Of a stretch of 64,000 nucleotides of DNA, positions 35,202-45,896 are shown one piece after another. Made by a program: the position numbers and the translations under genes. Position 1 is the first letter of the stretch; every line of letters begins with the position of its first letter. This DNA is from Citrus sinensis (taxonomy: Eukaryota; Streptophyta; Magnoliopsida; Sapindales; Rutaceae): contig NC_068561.1 of NCBI RefSeq assembly GCF_022201045.2, positions 23,194,501 to 23,258,500 of the forward strand. The letters are read 5' to 3'. The notes under the pieces are model-generated. The model saw only the letters and a program-made list of their open reading frames with translations, searched no databases and was not told the origin of the DNA.

Positions 35202-38090
35202 TTTCCAATTTTGACCAATATTGCACTTGATACAGAAAAATAATAATTTTGATCTACGTTGCTTTTAGTATATAATTAAAATTTGAAAAGTAAACAGGGT
35301 GAGAATCCAACGTACCTATATAAAAAATATCTAAATTTTTTTATATAAGTGATGATTATTTTTTAAAAAATGCTTATTTAAATATTATGGGCCGAGATAA
35401 TACAAGATATAACTTTATGGCAAAATTTCTTTAGAAATCAATAATGAACCTGCGTTCCTAATTGCAAGCAATTTCATTATGATTATGTAGAATCTCTATT
35501 ATACAGTGTGTGTGTGCGTGCGCGTGCGCGTGTGTAGATTGATTAAAATTTTTAACAATTTTTAATGACTAAATTTGTAGATCAAACCCCTCCATAACCT
35601 ATAGTCCCTTCACAATCTCGAGCGTATAGGTTTTTCTCCATCCACCAGCACCTCTACTTTCGAAATTTTATAAATATATGATGAATAAAAAATTATTGAT
35701 ACGGTGCATCAACTGCACCGTGTATCTACAACTAGTTTTTATTATTATATATATATATATAACAAAATTTTTGTTAATGGTAAAAACATTGTGTTTAAAT
35801 ATAACAATTTTCTGTAACATTCAATGCAAGAAAAATATAAGTTATATGTAAAATGAAAAAATTGTTTTATATAACCAACCCAAATTAAGATCTATATGTA
35901 ACATCTTAGTCCACACATTATGCAATCTTTTCGCTCAAAATGTATTCTTTTTTTTGTTCAAAAAAAATAAATTAACATCGTATGTTACCTTTTGAATTAT
36001 TGCTGTTTTCTCTCGTTTCTTTGACACATAAGAACAAAATTCAATTGGGTACTCAATTATTCAAAAAGGTATCTAGCTACGCTTTGGGTTGTGATACCCA
36101 TAGCTTCAACCACATCTGTAAAGTGCTGCATTTAAAACTCTTATGTTGTTAGTACTGATCGACTGTACTAAAGTCACTGACAGCTAGAATGTGCATGCAC
36201 CAAATCTTGGTGAAACTATAAATGCATTTAGTTTAAAAATCGTGTGTATCTGTAATCATATATCAACCATGTAACACATCATAAGGGCGCCAAGTCACCC
36301 ACAGACTTTGACAATGACATAGCAGCTTCGGGTTTGGCCTTTGCTAGCTATGAGAACGATTATTATGTCTCTTGCAGGTTGCAGCCTTGCTTCAGCAAGG
36401 TGTCAACGTCTTTATCAGAAATCAGAACCGTTGGTTTCTTCATGACTTCCTGGAATTTGCACGAGAGTTCTGTTTATTTATTATGCAATATAAACCAATT
36501 ATCGTACGAATTTGGCTATTCATGTGAGCAGAATATGATTAAAATTTTCATTTGATTAAAATTTTGTTACTGAGATTTAATTTAGATCGGACCTCAAACG
36601 TCTATGTATTCCTCTTCGATTTTAGGTGTATCTGTAGCAGAAACAGCATCAGAAAATTAATTAGATGAATTAAACCCTATTAAACTTGATAAAGAAACTT
36701 GATAACATTCATCGCAGCGTTAGCAAAATAACATCATTAGAAATATAAGAGTTGATTGTGATCAAAATAAACTATAGAGTTTACAACAATATGTACCAAT
36801 CATAGCAACAAGGAAAATTAATCTGCGATCAGGAATTAAATCGATCTAAAATCAAGAAGGAAGAAACGAAAAGTATAAGAGTCGAGGCATTCTATGGTCA
36901 TTGAGAGGTGAATTTTTCGCCCCCGTTGATGATTAGATGATATATCTTTGACGCAAAATGGCTCGTGCAGATGTTCCCCAAGATTTAATTAACTGCAACG
37001 TAACCCTCTTGTATGTGCTACCGTACTGGCAATTAAAGATTTTAATTCATCAATGGATGCCCACAAAATGAAGACAAATAGCTGGATGGAAGAACAAACA
37101 GCATAATTACTTTGTTGGTTCGTTCGTTCACGATTATAAATATGAGGAGCTTTTGGAAAGGAAATGCCCTAAACTTGAGCATTCATATAGACTTCGATGG
37201 CGCAAGTTATTTCTACTACAAATTATTATAAAGTCTACATCTTAGGTGCCAACCACTCAATATTTTCAAATCATAGTGGTATAATATTAAAATTTTATAA
37301 CATAAAGTGATGAAATATGCGTTAGCGTATGTTATTAATTGATTGTGTTCTTTGTTTCTGTATGTGACACCTATTTCACTGACCTTTGCTTTTAAAATTA
37401 TAAAAATTAGTGTTACAACTGTAAGCATAGAATATTGTAGGTCAACTTTCTGCAAGGAGAAAGAGATAGGAAAAGCAGCAGCAAAGAATAGGAATAAAGA
37501 AAAACAGATGCTTACTTCTATTATGATCTTAGGAGTTTGGAGTCAATTAAATTAGCTGGCTTTTGCCTCTCTTTTTTTTGTTTTATCTTTTTTTTTTTTT
37601 AACATCACGTCAATTATCGAGCTTAGAATTGGCTTATCAGTTTATTCTCGTTAAAACTATGGTACCAAGAGAGAATGAAGTTAGTTTTGCTGGCCATGGG
37701 AAGCTAACGACGACTTGATTAAAGATAAGTTGAATGTTTTATGTCCATATATTAACGATCACTTTAATTAAAAGTTTATGATAGCTTATTTATGTGCTGA
37801 GATAATAAACCATACGTCGTACATGTATCTTTATTATATAAAATTTGTCATATACGCAATGAATTTACGACGACTAATCGAATAACGTTTATTACATGAG
37901 TAAAAATTTAACAACTTGTCATGGAAAGTTACATATAAATACGATATATCATCTATTTGTTAAAGTTAGACGAGATATCATACATTAATATCTATTTATA
38001 AGAATAAAGAATGTATTTACATATTTTTCTATTTGATATTATAATGACTGGGGATATTTCCACCCCTCAATTTCTAATTCTGTCGGCCAC
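35202..38090. other. AT-rich intergenic
   Basis: No gene supported. It contains a GT/GC-rich alternating purine-pyrimidine tract (about 35507-35535) that could adopt Z-DNA, a short palindrome listed separately, and a 73-codon frame at 36334-36555 with no recognisable family. Confidence 0.5.
35698..35726. repeat. Short palindrome GATACGGTGCA...TGCACCGTGTATC
   Basis: Arms of 11-13 bp around a 5-bp loop form a hairpin in AT-rich DNA. It may be the tip of a decayed element; no partner ends were found nearby. Confidence 0.6.
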
Positions 38091-38545
38091 TGATACAACT
38101 CTGCAACTCAGAGTTTATATCCTAGATTTACACTTTTCGAGTAAGTGCTGACTCCAGCAAAAAGAAGCAAAAGAATTGAAATTAATGGAGAAACAGAGAT
38201 AGCAGGAGAGACGGAGAGAGAGAAGAAGAAATATTTGCCATTTTCTTCCTTTCTATGACGTGTTCCCCTCTACATATATCTTTTACCCCTCAACATTACA
38301 CGTGTAACTAACCAACAAATGAATTATTCAAAGAAAAAACAGTCACAACAAAATAACAAAATCACAGCTGCCATCTTTTCCATTCTCTTTGTGCCTTCTC
38401 GAATATTCCTTAGGTAATGTAATCTTTGAGGTATGTTGGTGCCCTGCGCATACGAGCTGGACCTTTTGTGTGCTCCTCAACCAACTGGGCTTCTTTCTCT
38501 GTTTCCCATGCTGACTTGTCATTAATCTCGGGCAAGGTTGTATCA
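38091..38545 (-). repeat. 3' LTR of the gag-only element
   Basis: 455 bp, nearly identical to 39730-40184. The end of the gag frame runs into this LTR. Confidence 0.95.
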
Positions 38546-39675
38546 TTCCCTATCCCTTGAAAATTTACCTTGTCCTCAAGGTGAAGCTCGTGATATAACT
38601 TATAAAACTCATCATAAGCCTCCCCCAGGACACACTCCTCATCATCAGTACCCATCAACAACAAGAAGTTGCTGCGGCAGCGATGGTTTGCACTATATTT
38701 CTGATCACAATTATAACATAACCCTTTTTCTCTTTTATCCCGTAACTCAGCCGGAGTAAGTCGACGGATTGGTAAATTTGGGGTTGGTAATAATGGAGGT
38801 TGAGATGGTGGTTTTGGTGTAGTAATAACAGGGGCAGCAAGAGTATTGGTATTTTTAAAAGTGGAAGAGTTTGATAAAACAGGGGAAAAATTTTGTGGAG
38901 CTTGCGGTGTAGTAGGAGACCACTTTGACCAAGAACGACTGGTTGTTTTAGCTTCATCAGATCTAGCCTCATAAGCTCTAGCAAGAGCAAAGGCTTCCAT
39001 GAGCGAAGTAGGTCGAGTAAACAACAACTCACGACGGATATCGGGTTTTAAACCCGTGATAAAGAAACTAATTAACAAAGGCTCAGATATACCAGTAACT
39101 TTGTTCATTAAGTCTTCAAAAGCAGACTGAAATTCCGCAACTGTGGTGGTCTGTGTTAACTTTGAAAGATTCCCTTGATGGTCTTCATACATGGAAGCTC
39201 CAAAGCGACTCTTAAGACTGACCAAAAAACTTCGCCATGTGGTTAAGAGATTGTTAGCTTTCATCCATTGATACCAAGCAGCGGCTCTCCATTCCATGTG
39301 AAACGATGCAATGCGAAGACGCAAATTATCTGGGGTCCCATGGAGGTCAAAAAACTCGTTGATGCGAAAATCCCACCTGGTCGGATCAGAGCCGTCAAAC
39401 TTGGGAATGTCCATTTTCATGGAACGTAAAAGCGGGGAAAATTCTGTGCCCCAAGCCGAACCCTCTGTAAACGCTGACATCCGCTCCGATGGTCGTGAAG
39501 GGCCACTTAAAACGCCGACAAACCCACGGATTTGAGATTGTAATTCCTCAAAACGGGAATCTACAGTGGACATGTATTGTTGTAAGGTTTGATGCACAGA
39601 GAGTGTTTGCTTCTCAAGGAGCTCCTTCATGGCGGAAAGAACTTCAGAATCAAGCGTCTTTGTTGTCTCGGTCAT
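38410..39675 (-). CDS. gag polyprotein of the gag-only LTR element, 421 aa
   Basis: A single open frame starting just inside the primer-binding region. Residues about 1-60 are a coiled-coil-like lead, about 85-230 are the retrotransposon gag domain (MDIPKFDGSDPTRWDFRINEFF, FITGLKPDIRREL), followed by a Pro/Ser/Thr-rich linker and a Cys/His zinc knuckle (CYNCDQKYSANHRC). The last 60 residues (LEDKVNFQG ... PTYLKDYIT) match what is normally the extreme C-terminus of chromovirus-type pol, so the open frame bridges an internal loss of pol. The stop lies within the 3' LTR. The protein would form virus-like particles if expressed. Confidence 0.85.
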   Translation of the reverse strand: MTETTKTLDSEVLSAMKELLEKQTLSVHQTLQQYMSTVDSRFEELQSQIRGFVGVLSGPSRPSERMSAFTEGSAWGTEFSPLLRSMKMDIPKFDGSDPTRWDFRINEFFDLHGTPDNLRLRIASFHMEWRAAAWYQWMKANNLLTTWRSFLVSLKSRFGASMYEDHQGNLSKLTQTTTVAEFQSAFEDLMNKVTGISEPLLISFFITGLKPDIRRELLFTRPTSLMEAFALARAYEARSDEAKTTSRSWSKWSPTTPQAPQNFSPVLSNSSTFKNTNTLAAPVITTPKPPSQPPLLPTPNLPIRRLTPAELRDKREKGLCYNCDQKYSANHRCRSNFLLLMGTDDEECVLGEAYDEFYKLYHELHLEDKVNFQGIGNDTTLPEINDKSAWETEKEAQLVEEHTKGPARMRRAPTYLKDYIT

Positions 39676-39729
39676 GGTCGAATATATATATATATATAAG
39701 AAGGAGAAGAAGACAATGAAAGCACCAAT

Positions 39730-40184
39730 TGATACAACTCTGCAACTCAGAGTTTATATCCTAGATTTACACTTTTCGAGTAAGTGCTGACTCCAGCAAA
39801 AAGAAGCAAAAGAATTGAAATTAATGGAGAAACAGAGATAGCAGGAGAGACGGAGAGAGAGAAGAAGAAATATTTGCCATTTTCTTCCTTTCTATGACGT
39901 GTTCCCCTCTACATATATCTTTTACCCCTCAACATTACACGTGTAACTAACCAACAAATGAATGATTCAAAGAAAAAACAGTCACAACAAAATAACAAAA
40001 TCACAGCTGCCATCTTTTCCATTCTCTTTGTGCCTTCTCGAATATTCCTTAGGTAATGTAATCTTTGAGGTATGTTGGTGCCCTGCGCATACGAGCTGGA
40101 CCTTTTGTGTGCTCCTCAACCAGCTGGGCTTCTTTCTCTGTTTCCCATGCTGACTTGTCATTAATCTCGGGCAAGGTTGTATCA
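39730..40184 (-). repeat. 5' LTR of the gag-only element
   Basis: 455 bp; partner of 38091-38545. Ends TGATACAAC / GTTGTATCA. Confidence 0.95.
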
Positions 40185-40592
40185 GCCACGGGAAGCTAAC
40201 AACCACTTAAGACAAGTTAAATGAATTTTACGTACGCGCCATTTACTAGATTAGTAATCGTGACCATTGTTGTACGAACAACTGATTCTAACACAACTCT
40301 TAGTAACTTTCTGGCCAATAGTAATAGATGATCATTGCTCAAATTGGCTTAATTAAAACGTTTCTAATATATAATTGCAGCATTAGTTGTGGGGTGCATA
40401 TTCGATCACGATCACAACATTTAAGATTAATTATTAGAATATGTGGAGAAACCTCCGCATAATGATTTTGTCCACTTATCAAAATAAAATATGATCAATT
40501 CGAATGAAGAGAGAAATTAACAAGTACATGTAGCATGTAGGATACTGACACTGTCAAGATCTAAGATATTTGATCACAATATTACATTAATT
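40185..40592. other. Spacer between LTR element and proline-rich gene
   Basis: AT-rich, includes the 3' UTR of the minus-strand gene to the right. Nothing else seen. Confidence 0.5.
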
Positions 40593-41045
40593 TTACCAAA
40601 TTATGAAGAACCCCAACACACCACATGCAGCCAAAAGCAACCAATTTTTAGCCACATTTGGTTGAGCAATCGAGTAAAACCCCCAGTCATCAGAATCAGT
40701 GTGGTAAATTTCCCCAGGCTCACCAGTCACATAGATGAACCTGGGTGGCGGCGGTGTCTGCACCTGCGGAGGACAGTATGTAGTCTTTGGCGGCGATGGT
40801 GGTGGCGGCGGCGGCGGCGGCGGTGGTGGTGGCGGAGGGGGGAGCTGACCACATGGGTTCACACAAGGGCATGTGCCACACTTTATACTGGTGTCTGGTA
40901 TCTGCGGCGGTGGCACCAATTCTTGGTCTAGCTTCTTGGAAATATTTGCACTAGCTAAAATTGAACTAATTGCAATTAACAAAATGGGAACAAGTACAAC
41001 AATACTAAGTGTTTGATGAATTCTTTGTTTTCTAGGCAACCCCAT
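40593..41045 (-). CDS. Proline-rich membrane-anchored cell-wall-type protein, 150 aa
   Basis: A single-exon frame. An N-terminal hydrophobic segment (residues about 13-33, LSIVVLVPILLIAISSILAS) acts as a signal peptide or anchor after a basic start (MGLPRKQR). Next come a Cys motif CGTCPCVNPCG, an almost pure proline run of about 17 residues, PPRFIYVTGEPGEIYHTDSDDWG, and a C-terminal hydrophobic tail (WLLLAACGVLGFFIIW) fitting a GPI-anchor signal or membrane segment. A TATAAAT box lies on the minus strand at about 41085-41090, some 40 bp before the ATG. The plan (signal, Cys motif, proline run, aromatic motif, hydrophobic end) matches the neighbour at 33471-33893; function is inferred from composition. 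Confidence 0.82.
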   Translation of the reverse strand: MGLPRKQRIHQTLSIVVLVPILLIAISSILASANISKKLDQELVPPPQIPDTSIKCGTCPCVNPCGQLPPPPPPPPPPPPPPPSPPKTTYCPPQVQTPPPPRFIYVTGEPGEIYHTDSDDWGFYSIAQPNVAKNWLLLAACGVLGFFIIW

Positions 41046-43938
41046 TTTGTTTGGACAGAGAGAGCCAAGAGAGAGAAGGGCCGATTTATATGGATTGATA
41101 AAGGAGTAATACTGGGGTTATAAAGTGTTTGTTTTATATGAAAATGCAAAGAGAAAGGAAGAGAGAGTCAAAAAGTGAGGTGGGTTTTGTTATTAGCCTT
41201 ACGTTGAGTGCATGCGTAGCGAGGAAGAAAGGAAGAGATAGATATATGGAGATGAAAGAAGAGGTCAGCAGGTTAGGTTAATCAAGTAATTCTGGTTTAT
41301 TCGAAAACTAAACAGTTGAATGGTGAGAGTACTTGAGAGAGACGTGTAGTTATAATGAGAGCTAGACTCATTCAATGGTTTTTGCTGTGTTTTTGAAAGG
41401 GAATTGCATGTGTACGTTTTAAATGCAGGGGACCCCTCTTCATTTTGGGTAGGCATATGTAGCATGTTATCATAACATATAGTTTTTCAAGCCAAATACT
41501 AGCTGGCCCGAATCTTGATCTTTGTTTTCAGCCGATGATATCTTCCATTTGCTCCCACAATGTGATATTACATCACAACCATGCAGCGATTTGATTATAG
41601 GATCTTTTGTCTAAGTTTACTTACTGAATTACCTCATATAATTACATCTTAATCAGCCAGCTAATCACTTCATTTGAAATTGTTAATTTTCACATACCTT
41701 GCCAATGATTAGCATCTCTCCTTTTGTTGCAACCACTCATAAGCAATAAGTTTTTGACTGAATAAACAACGGAACAAACACATCTTTTAATTGGAATGTA
41801 AAATTCAATTAATTAATATATATAGCTAATTCAGTGAAAAAAAACAATTAAAAGGAGTATATAATAGCTAATACATTAAGAACGTTAGCAAATAAAAACA
41901 AAAGAATGCTCAAGCTTTTTTCTTTTTCTTTTTTTTAATGTTGATACTCTACAAATAATAAGAGGCCAGCTGAGCTGAGGCTTGCCGGTTAAGACTTAAA
42001 AGAGTATACTTTGCTTTCCCCAAGAAGGAAAAAAAACTTCAAGAGCACATTTCAAAAAGTGCAACCCCGGAACTATATACTCTTCTGATCTTGCTTTCAT
42101 TACTTATATAGCACTAATTATATAATTTAATAACTAATCAAATGATATGACAGTGTCTAATATTTTAGCTTTGTATCCCACGTACACAATTAATTACAGT
42201 CCTCTAATTAACTAACTGATCCACACATGCATGCCAGCACTATAAGGAATAGGAGCCACTGAAAGCTGGAGGGTCCTTTTAATTTCTATATATTCCTGCT
42301 GCAAGCATCGACCAGTAAAGTTATGAGGGTCAGAGGGTAAAATTAATCCATTAGTTTAAGAATATTATATGTGTGTCATCACGAATGCTCTCCCGTGGTT
42401 GCAAGAGAGTGGATTCCAAAAGGATATTAATTTGGTGAGCAAGTTTTTGCACGTGTATAAAAAAAAATAAAATAAATTGGTAACGCAGAAAAGAATCATA
42501 TGCCCTGTCAAAGATCAACAAGGAATTTAAACAACCTCTTTCTTCCAAAGGAAATACCCAACAAGTTCTCCACTTTTTAAAGCTACTAAGTTTCTACCTT
42601 TTAGTACGTAACGATTGTTGATCATTTGGAAGTTAATTAAACACTCAAACACATATATATGCAAAAGCAAATTAATTAAACTTGATCATCTGAGGAAGAG
42701 AGAGGCGTTTAAAGAAGAGAAACGAAGAGGACAAAAAGTTAGGAAATAAGAGTGCATGCGCATTGATGATCGATAGAGAAGCATCACCGGCCATTCACCA
42801 CCCCCATTCCTCGACCAAACACTGCCCCACCCCACACACCAAGCTTAGTTAGCATCCTTTTCTCATTTTTTGCCCCCTTCCACGGTTCCGCCATACCTCT
42901 AATTTATTGTTCTTTAGTCTTTTATCAATTATCTTCTATATTTTATTTATTTTCAATTTGAAACTTTTACAACGTTCATCAAATTTTTATATGGCCAACA
43001 TTTTTGCAGATGAAGAATAAACGTATTTGCGTGATCTAGCTTTAGGAGAATGCGAAATTTTAGTTTAATCATGCGCCACCCCAGCTCGCTGTTGAGCTCT
43101 TCACCACTCAACTTAATAGGTTACTACTTGATGCACCGGATTCTATATTAATTTATCGAAATGGTTCATTTTGGCACGAGGGGAGTGGGAATTTTAGATC
43201 AGTTCGTTGTTTGTTGAGGCTGGATCTGGAATAATAAAATCAACTTTTCTTAATTAAATATATACATAGTAGTCATGTGACGACGTATCACTATGTTACT
43301 GATTAATATCATATGAATGATGAAATAAGAAATGAAATCAACGTTGGTTCAAAACCCACCCTATAGTTGAATAATTTTCTCCTCCCCCTTACACAAATTT
43401 GGGGGAAGTGGCCGAATGCATATCTTAACTCTTTGACTATTACTAAACGGAGTGTCTCTCAAGAGTCCAAAACTCCTGAAGATAAAAGATAGATTCCTTA
43501 CTAGTGACACGCACCAATTATTCTAAATACACCACCATCTGGCAGCGAATTAAGAGCGAGTTGTGTCGGTGGGGGTATTTAGAACATGCTTCAAATGGTG
43601 TTCCAAGTTCCAGCATGGTTTCATAAAAATCTATTGTACTGTCGCAGCGAGCCGAGCCTTCATCTCATCTGAAAGTCGAGTTCGGGCTCCAAGACCCGTT
43701 CCGGCAGATATTTCGTACTATTTGTTTTATAATGCAATTAATATTTTTTTAAAAAAGAATTCAACATAACTGTTGACTGTCGTGTCATCTTCTTATCGGT
43801 CCATGTGGGCTAATCAGAGAACTCCTGCTGCAACCACGTCAGAACACCCATTAAATGGAACGACATCCCCTAATTCTCCGATCCTGCACGAGAAGAGCTG
43901 ATGGAAACACGTATCCAATACATTTAATCATCACGATA
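41046..43938. other. Gene-free stretch
   Basis: Begins with the GAGA-rich leader/promoter of the minus-strand proline-rich gene. The rest is AT-rich with no supported gene, RNA or terminal repeats. Several short frames were read and have no domain. Confidence 0.5.
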
Positions 43939-44019
43939 ACACGTGTTATTGCTACTCCCTAACACTGACACGTGTAGTATTCCGATGACAGTCTCTTCAA
44001 TCACTATAGCCTATAAATT
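43939..44019 (+). promoter_or_regulatory. Two ACACGTGT palindromes and TATA box
   Basis: ACACGTGT occurs at 43939-43946 and 43968-43975, 29 bp apart, and TATAAATT at 44012-44019. ACGTG cores are G-box/ABRE sites bound by bZIP and bHLH factors; paired copies close to a TATA box suggest abscisic-acid or light control of the downstream small gene. The spacing to the ATG at 44176 leaves a leader of about 130 bases. Confidence 0.65.
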
Positions 44020-44175
44020 AAAAACACCATACCGCATCAGTGTACAATCCACACCGCGAAACTTTGAGAACAAAATTTGTCGTCGCCTTTATCATCTTAT
44101 TTCCTGTATTGCCGTCTTTGCGTCTTAATCTTAAATTGTAAGTTTGGTGCAATTAACATCCCAACCCAACTCAAG

Positions 44176-44409
44176 ATGACTGCTGGTATTGGAATTCCGA
44201 TATGTGTCCAGTGCGGCACGCGTAGCAACCCGTGTCGGTGCAAAGTGTTTGGGCCGACGGTTGGGTTCTTGGCATTTGCGGCCGCTGCCATCGTGGAATG
44301 GCCGCTGGGGGCCATGGTTTATTGCTTTAAGCACATGAAGGGTCGTCGTATCATGGCTCATCCTGCCACCGTTGTTTATCCAAGAGTCAGCAATGCATTT
44401 CCCATTTGA
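44176..44409 (+). CDS. Small conserved-looking Cys-rich single-pass membrane protein, 77 aa
   Basis: Starts at the ATG after CAACTCAAG. It has a Cys motif CVQCGTRSNPCRCK at residues about 10-23, one hydrophobic helix (GPTVGFLAFAAAAIVEWPLG) and a basic tail with FKHMKGRRIMAHPATVVYP. It looks like a short plant protein family of unknown function that I remember only as 'uncharacterised'. The start is chosen because the motif follows at once and a TATA/G-box promoter lies at the right distance. Metal binding by the four Cys is possible but unproven. Confidence 0.75.
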   Translation: MTAGIGIPICVQCGTRSNPCRCKVFGPTVGFLAFAAAAIVEWPLGAMVYCFKHMKGRRIMAHPATVVYPRVSNAFPI

Positions 44410-44656
44410 TTAGGCATGTTTTCCCATGTGCGTCAACCTTTAATTTGTACTCTTGCTCTGTTTTTGTTTTCCTGTACGTGATAATAATTGTCATGATAAT
44501 AATAAACTAGTACAAGACCTTGATTTTCTCTCTTTGATCGGTGATCCTAATTAAGTTATTCAAAGGTACATCTAATCCATTAATCCGGTGCTAAGAGTAT
44601 ATATATATGACTAATATTAAATTATATACATGTAACTTAGGGAGATCCATACTCTC

Positions 44657-44689
<33 letters not shown>

Positions 44690-45164
44690 GTACACGACCA
44701 CCATAAACAGCAGAATCTGACCCACATCAAGATTCAAGCCTCAGCAATTAATTAAGTATGGAGTGCCAACGTTGTATTGAACAAAGTGGTATCTTAAATT
44801 AATATGCATACATAAAGCCTTACGCTGCAACATGTACTAAATAAAACACTGAAATGGCTATAGGTGCTTTATGGTCTTTGCTTAGAAGCATCTCCAGCTT
44901 CTTTTCTTCATATTCAAAACAAGCAAAGTTTTTAGTCTGGTTCAAAAGAAAGACTACCTGACCTGTGACCTTAACTAAAGTAATACAGGTTATTGGCTTT
45001 AAACCGTTGCAGACGGTAGAATCCAAGTCAACTGATAAAATCAAATCAATGTCGGGGTAGTGGGGTTGATTAAACTCACCGTGGAAAACACGATGGAGAA
45101 AATTCAATCTGCTTTTAATTGCACACCTTACTAATGAGCGGTCATAATACTGCTGCTATCTTCT
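44410..45164. other. Intergenic with (TA)n(CA)n repeat
   Basis: Holds the 3' UTR of the small gene, a TA/CA microsatellite at about 44657-44690 and AT-rich DNA. A 95-codon minus-strand frame at 44820-45107 has no recognisable domain. Confidence 0.5.
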
Positions 45165-45173
45165 TATATATAA
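45165..45173 (+). promoter_or_regulatory. TATA box of the 45315 gene
   Basis: TATATATAA, about 140 bp before the ATG, in a clean promoter position. Confidence 0.55.
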
Positions 45174-45314
45174 TGCCGAGGCTTAGTGCTCCAAACAGTC
45201 TTAAAATTAAAACCCACAATAAATTTTCTCTTTTACAAAACATCCATTCCATCCTTGATGATCTTTCTCTTCTTTTTCTTCAATTTATTTTCGCATAATA
45301 ATTAATTAATAATC

Positions 45315-45716
45315 ATGGCAAGGCCAGTTATTGACCTCCCCAAGCAAAATCTTCAATTTCGGTCGACACCCTTTTCCTTGCTCTTTGCTCTAATCGCTGT
45401 CTTGTCTGTGTTTTCTTTGGTTACATTTCTCTGTGCTTCTCATCGCAGAGCAAAGAACTCTCTCAAAGCTGAAAAGGAAGGAATGAGTTCCCAGCCATCC
45501 AGTGAGATGAGGCTTCTTACGAAACTGAACAGTAATATTAGCGGCAAAGCTCATCATTTAGTGAAGTTGATCTCATGGAAGAAAGTGCAAGTAGAAGATG
45601 AAGATGATGACGCCGTCTGGAGAAGAACGATCATGAGGGGAGAAAGGTGTCGGCCTTTAGATTTTTCCGGGAAAATTGAGTATGATTCTGAAGGAAATCT
45701 GTTGCCTGACTCTTGA
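45315..45716 (+). CDS. Single-pass membrane protein of the UCP031279-like plant family, 133 aa
   Basis: A single-exon frame with a first ATG in good context (AATCATGGCAAGG). Residues about 19-41 form one transmembrane segment (SLLFALIAVLSVFSLVTFLC), followed by a basic stretch (SHRRAKNSLKAEK) and a cytosolic tail. The C-terminal block WRRTIMRGERCRPLDFSGKI plus YDSEGNLLP is the conserved signature of a plant family that I believe is annotated UCP031279 (Arabidopsis At1g10140 type); function unknown, often stress-responsive. Immediately after the stop lies a degraded tandem copy of the gene's own 3' end. Confidence 0.8.
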   Translation: MARPVIDLPKQNLQFRSTPFSLLFALIAVLSVFSLVTFLCASHRRAKNSLKAEKEGMSSQPSSEMRLLTKLNSNISGKAHHLVKLISWKKVQVEDEDDDAVWRRTIMRGERCRPLDFSGKIEYDSEGNLLPDS

Positions 45717-45896
45717 CTCAACTCGTCCCAATAATATTAAGTGCAAATAGAAGATGAAGATGATGACGCCGTCTGGAGGAGAACGATCACAGGGGAGAAA
45801 GGTGTCGGGCTTTAGATTTTTCCTGGAAAATTGAGTATGATTCTGAAGGATATCTGCTGCCCGACTCTTGACTCAACTCGTCGCAATAATATTAAG
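45585..45896 (+). repeat. Tandem duplication of the gene's last 130 coding bases plus 3' UTR
   Basis: Unit 1 (45585-45740) and unit 2 (45741-45896) are about 156 bp each and about 92% identical, beginning GTGCAAGTAGAAG / GTGCAAATAGAAG and ending AATAATATTAAG. Unit 2 repeats the conserved C-terminal motif but has a one-base loss in ATCATGAGGGGAG (ATCACAGGGGAG) and lies behind the real stop codon, so it is not translated. Confidence 0.9.

Larger units (their letters stand above)
38091..40184 (-). mobile_element. Young gag-only LTR retrotransposon (TR-GAG type)
   Basis: A 2094-bp element with two 455-bp direct LTRs (38091-38545 and 39730-40184), TGATACAAC...GTTGTATCA ends and a perfect 5-bp target duplication GCCAC on both sides. 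On the minus strand the 5' LTR is at the right, followed by ATTGGTGCTTTCATTG as primer-binding region, one long gag frame, the polypurine stretch AAGGGATAGGGAA and the 3' LTR. No protease, reverse transcriptase, RNase H or integrase is present; a short pol C-terminal remnant seems fused to gag. The LTRs differ at two positions, so insertion is recent: under 0.2 million years at a rate of 1.3e-8 per site per year. As a gag-only element it looks whole and must be mobilised by a related full element. Confidence 0.93.

Noticed and set aside
36334-36555. 73-codon frame after an intron-like TTGCAG
   Set aside because: No recognisable protein similarity in any frame.
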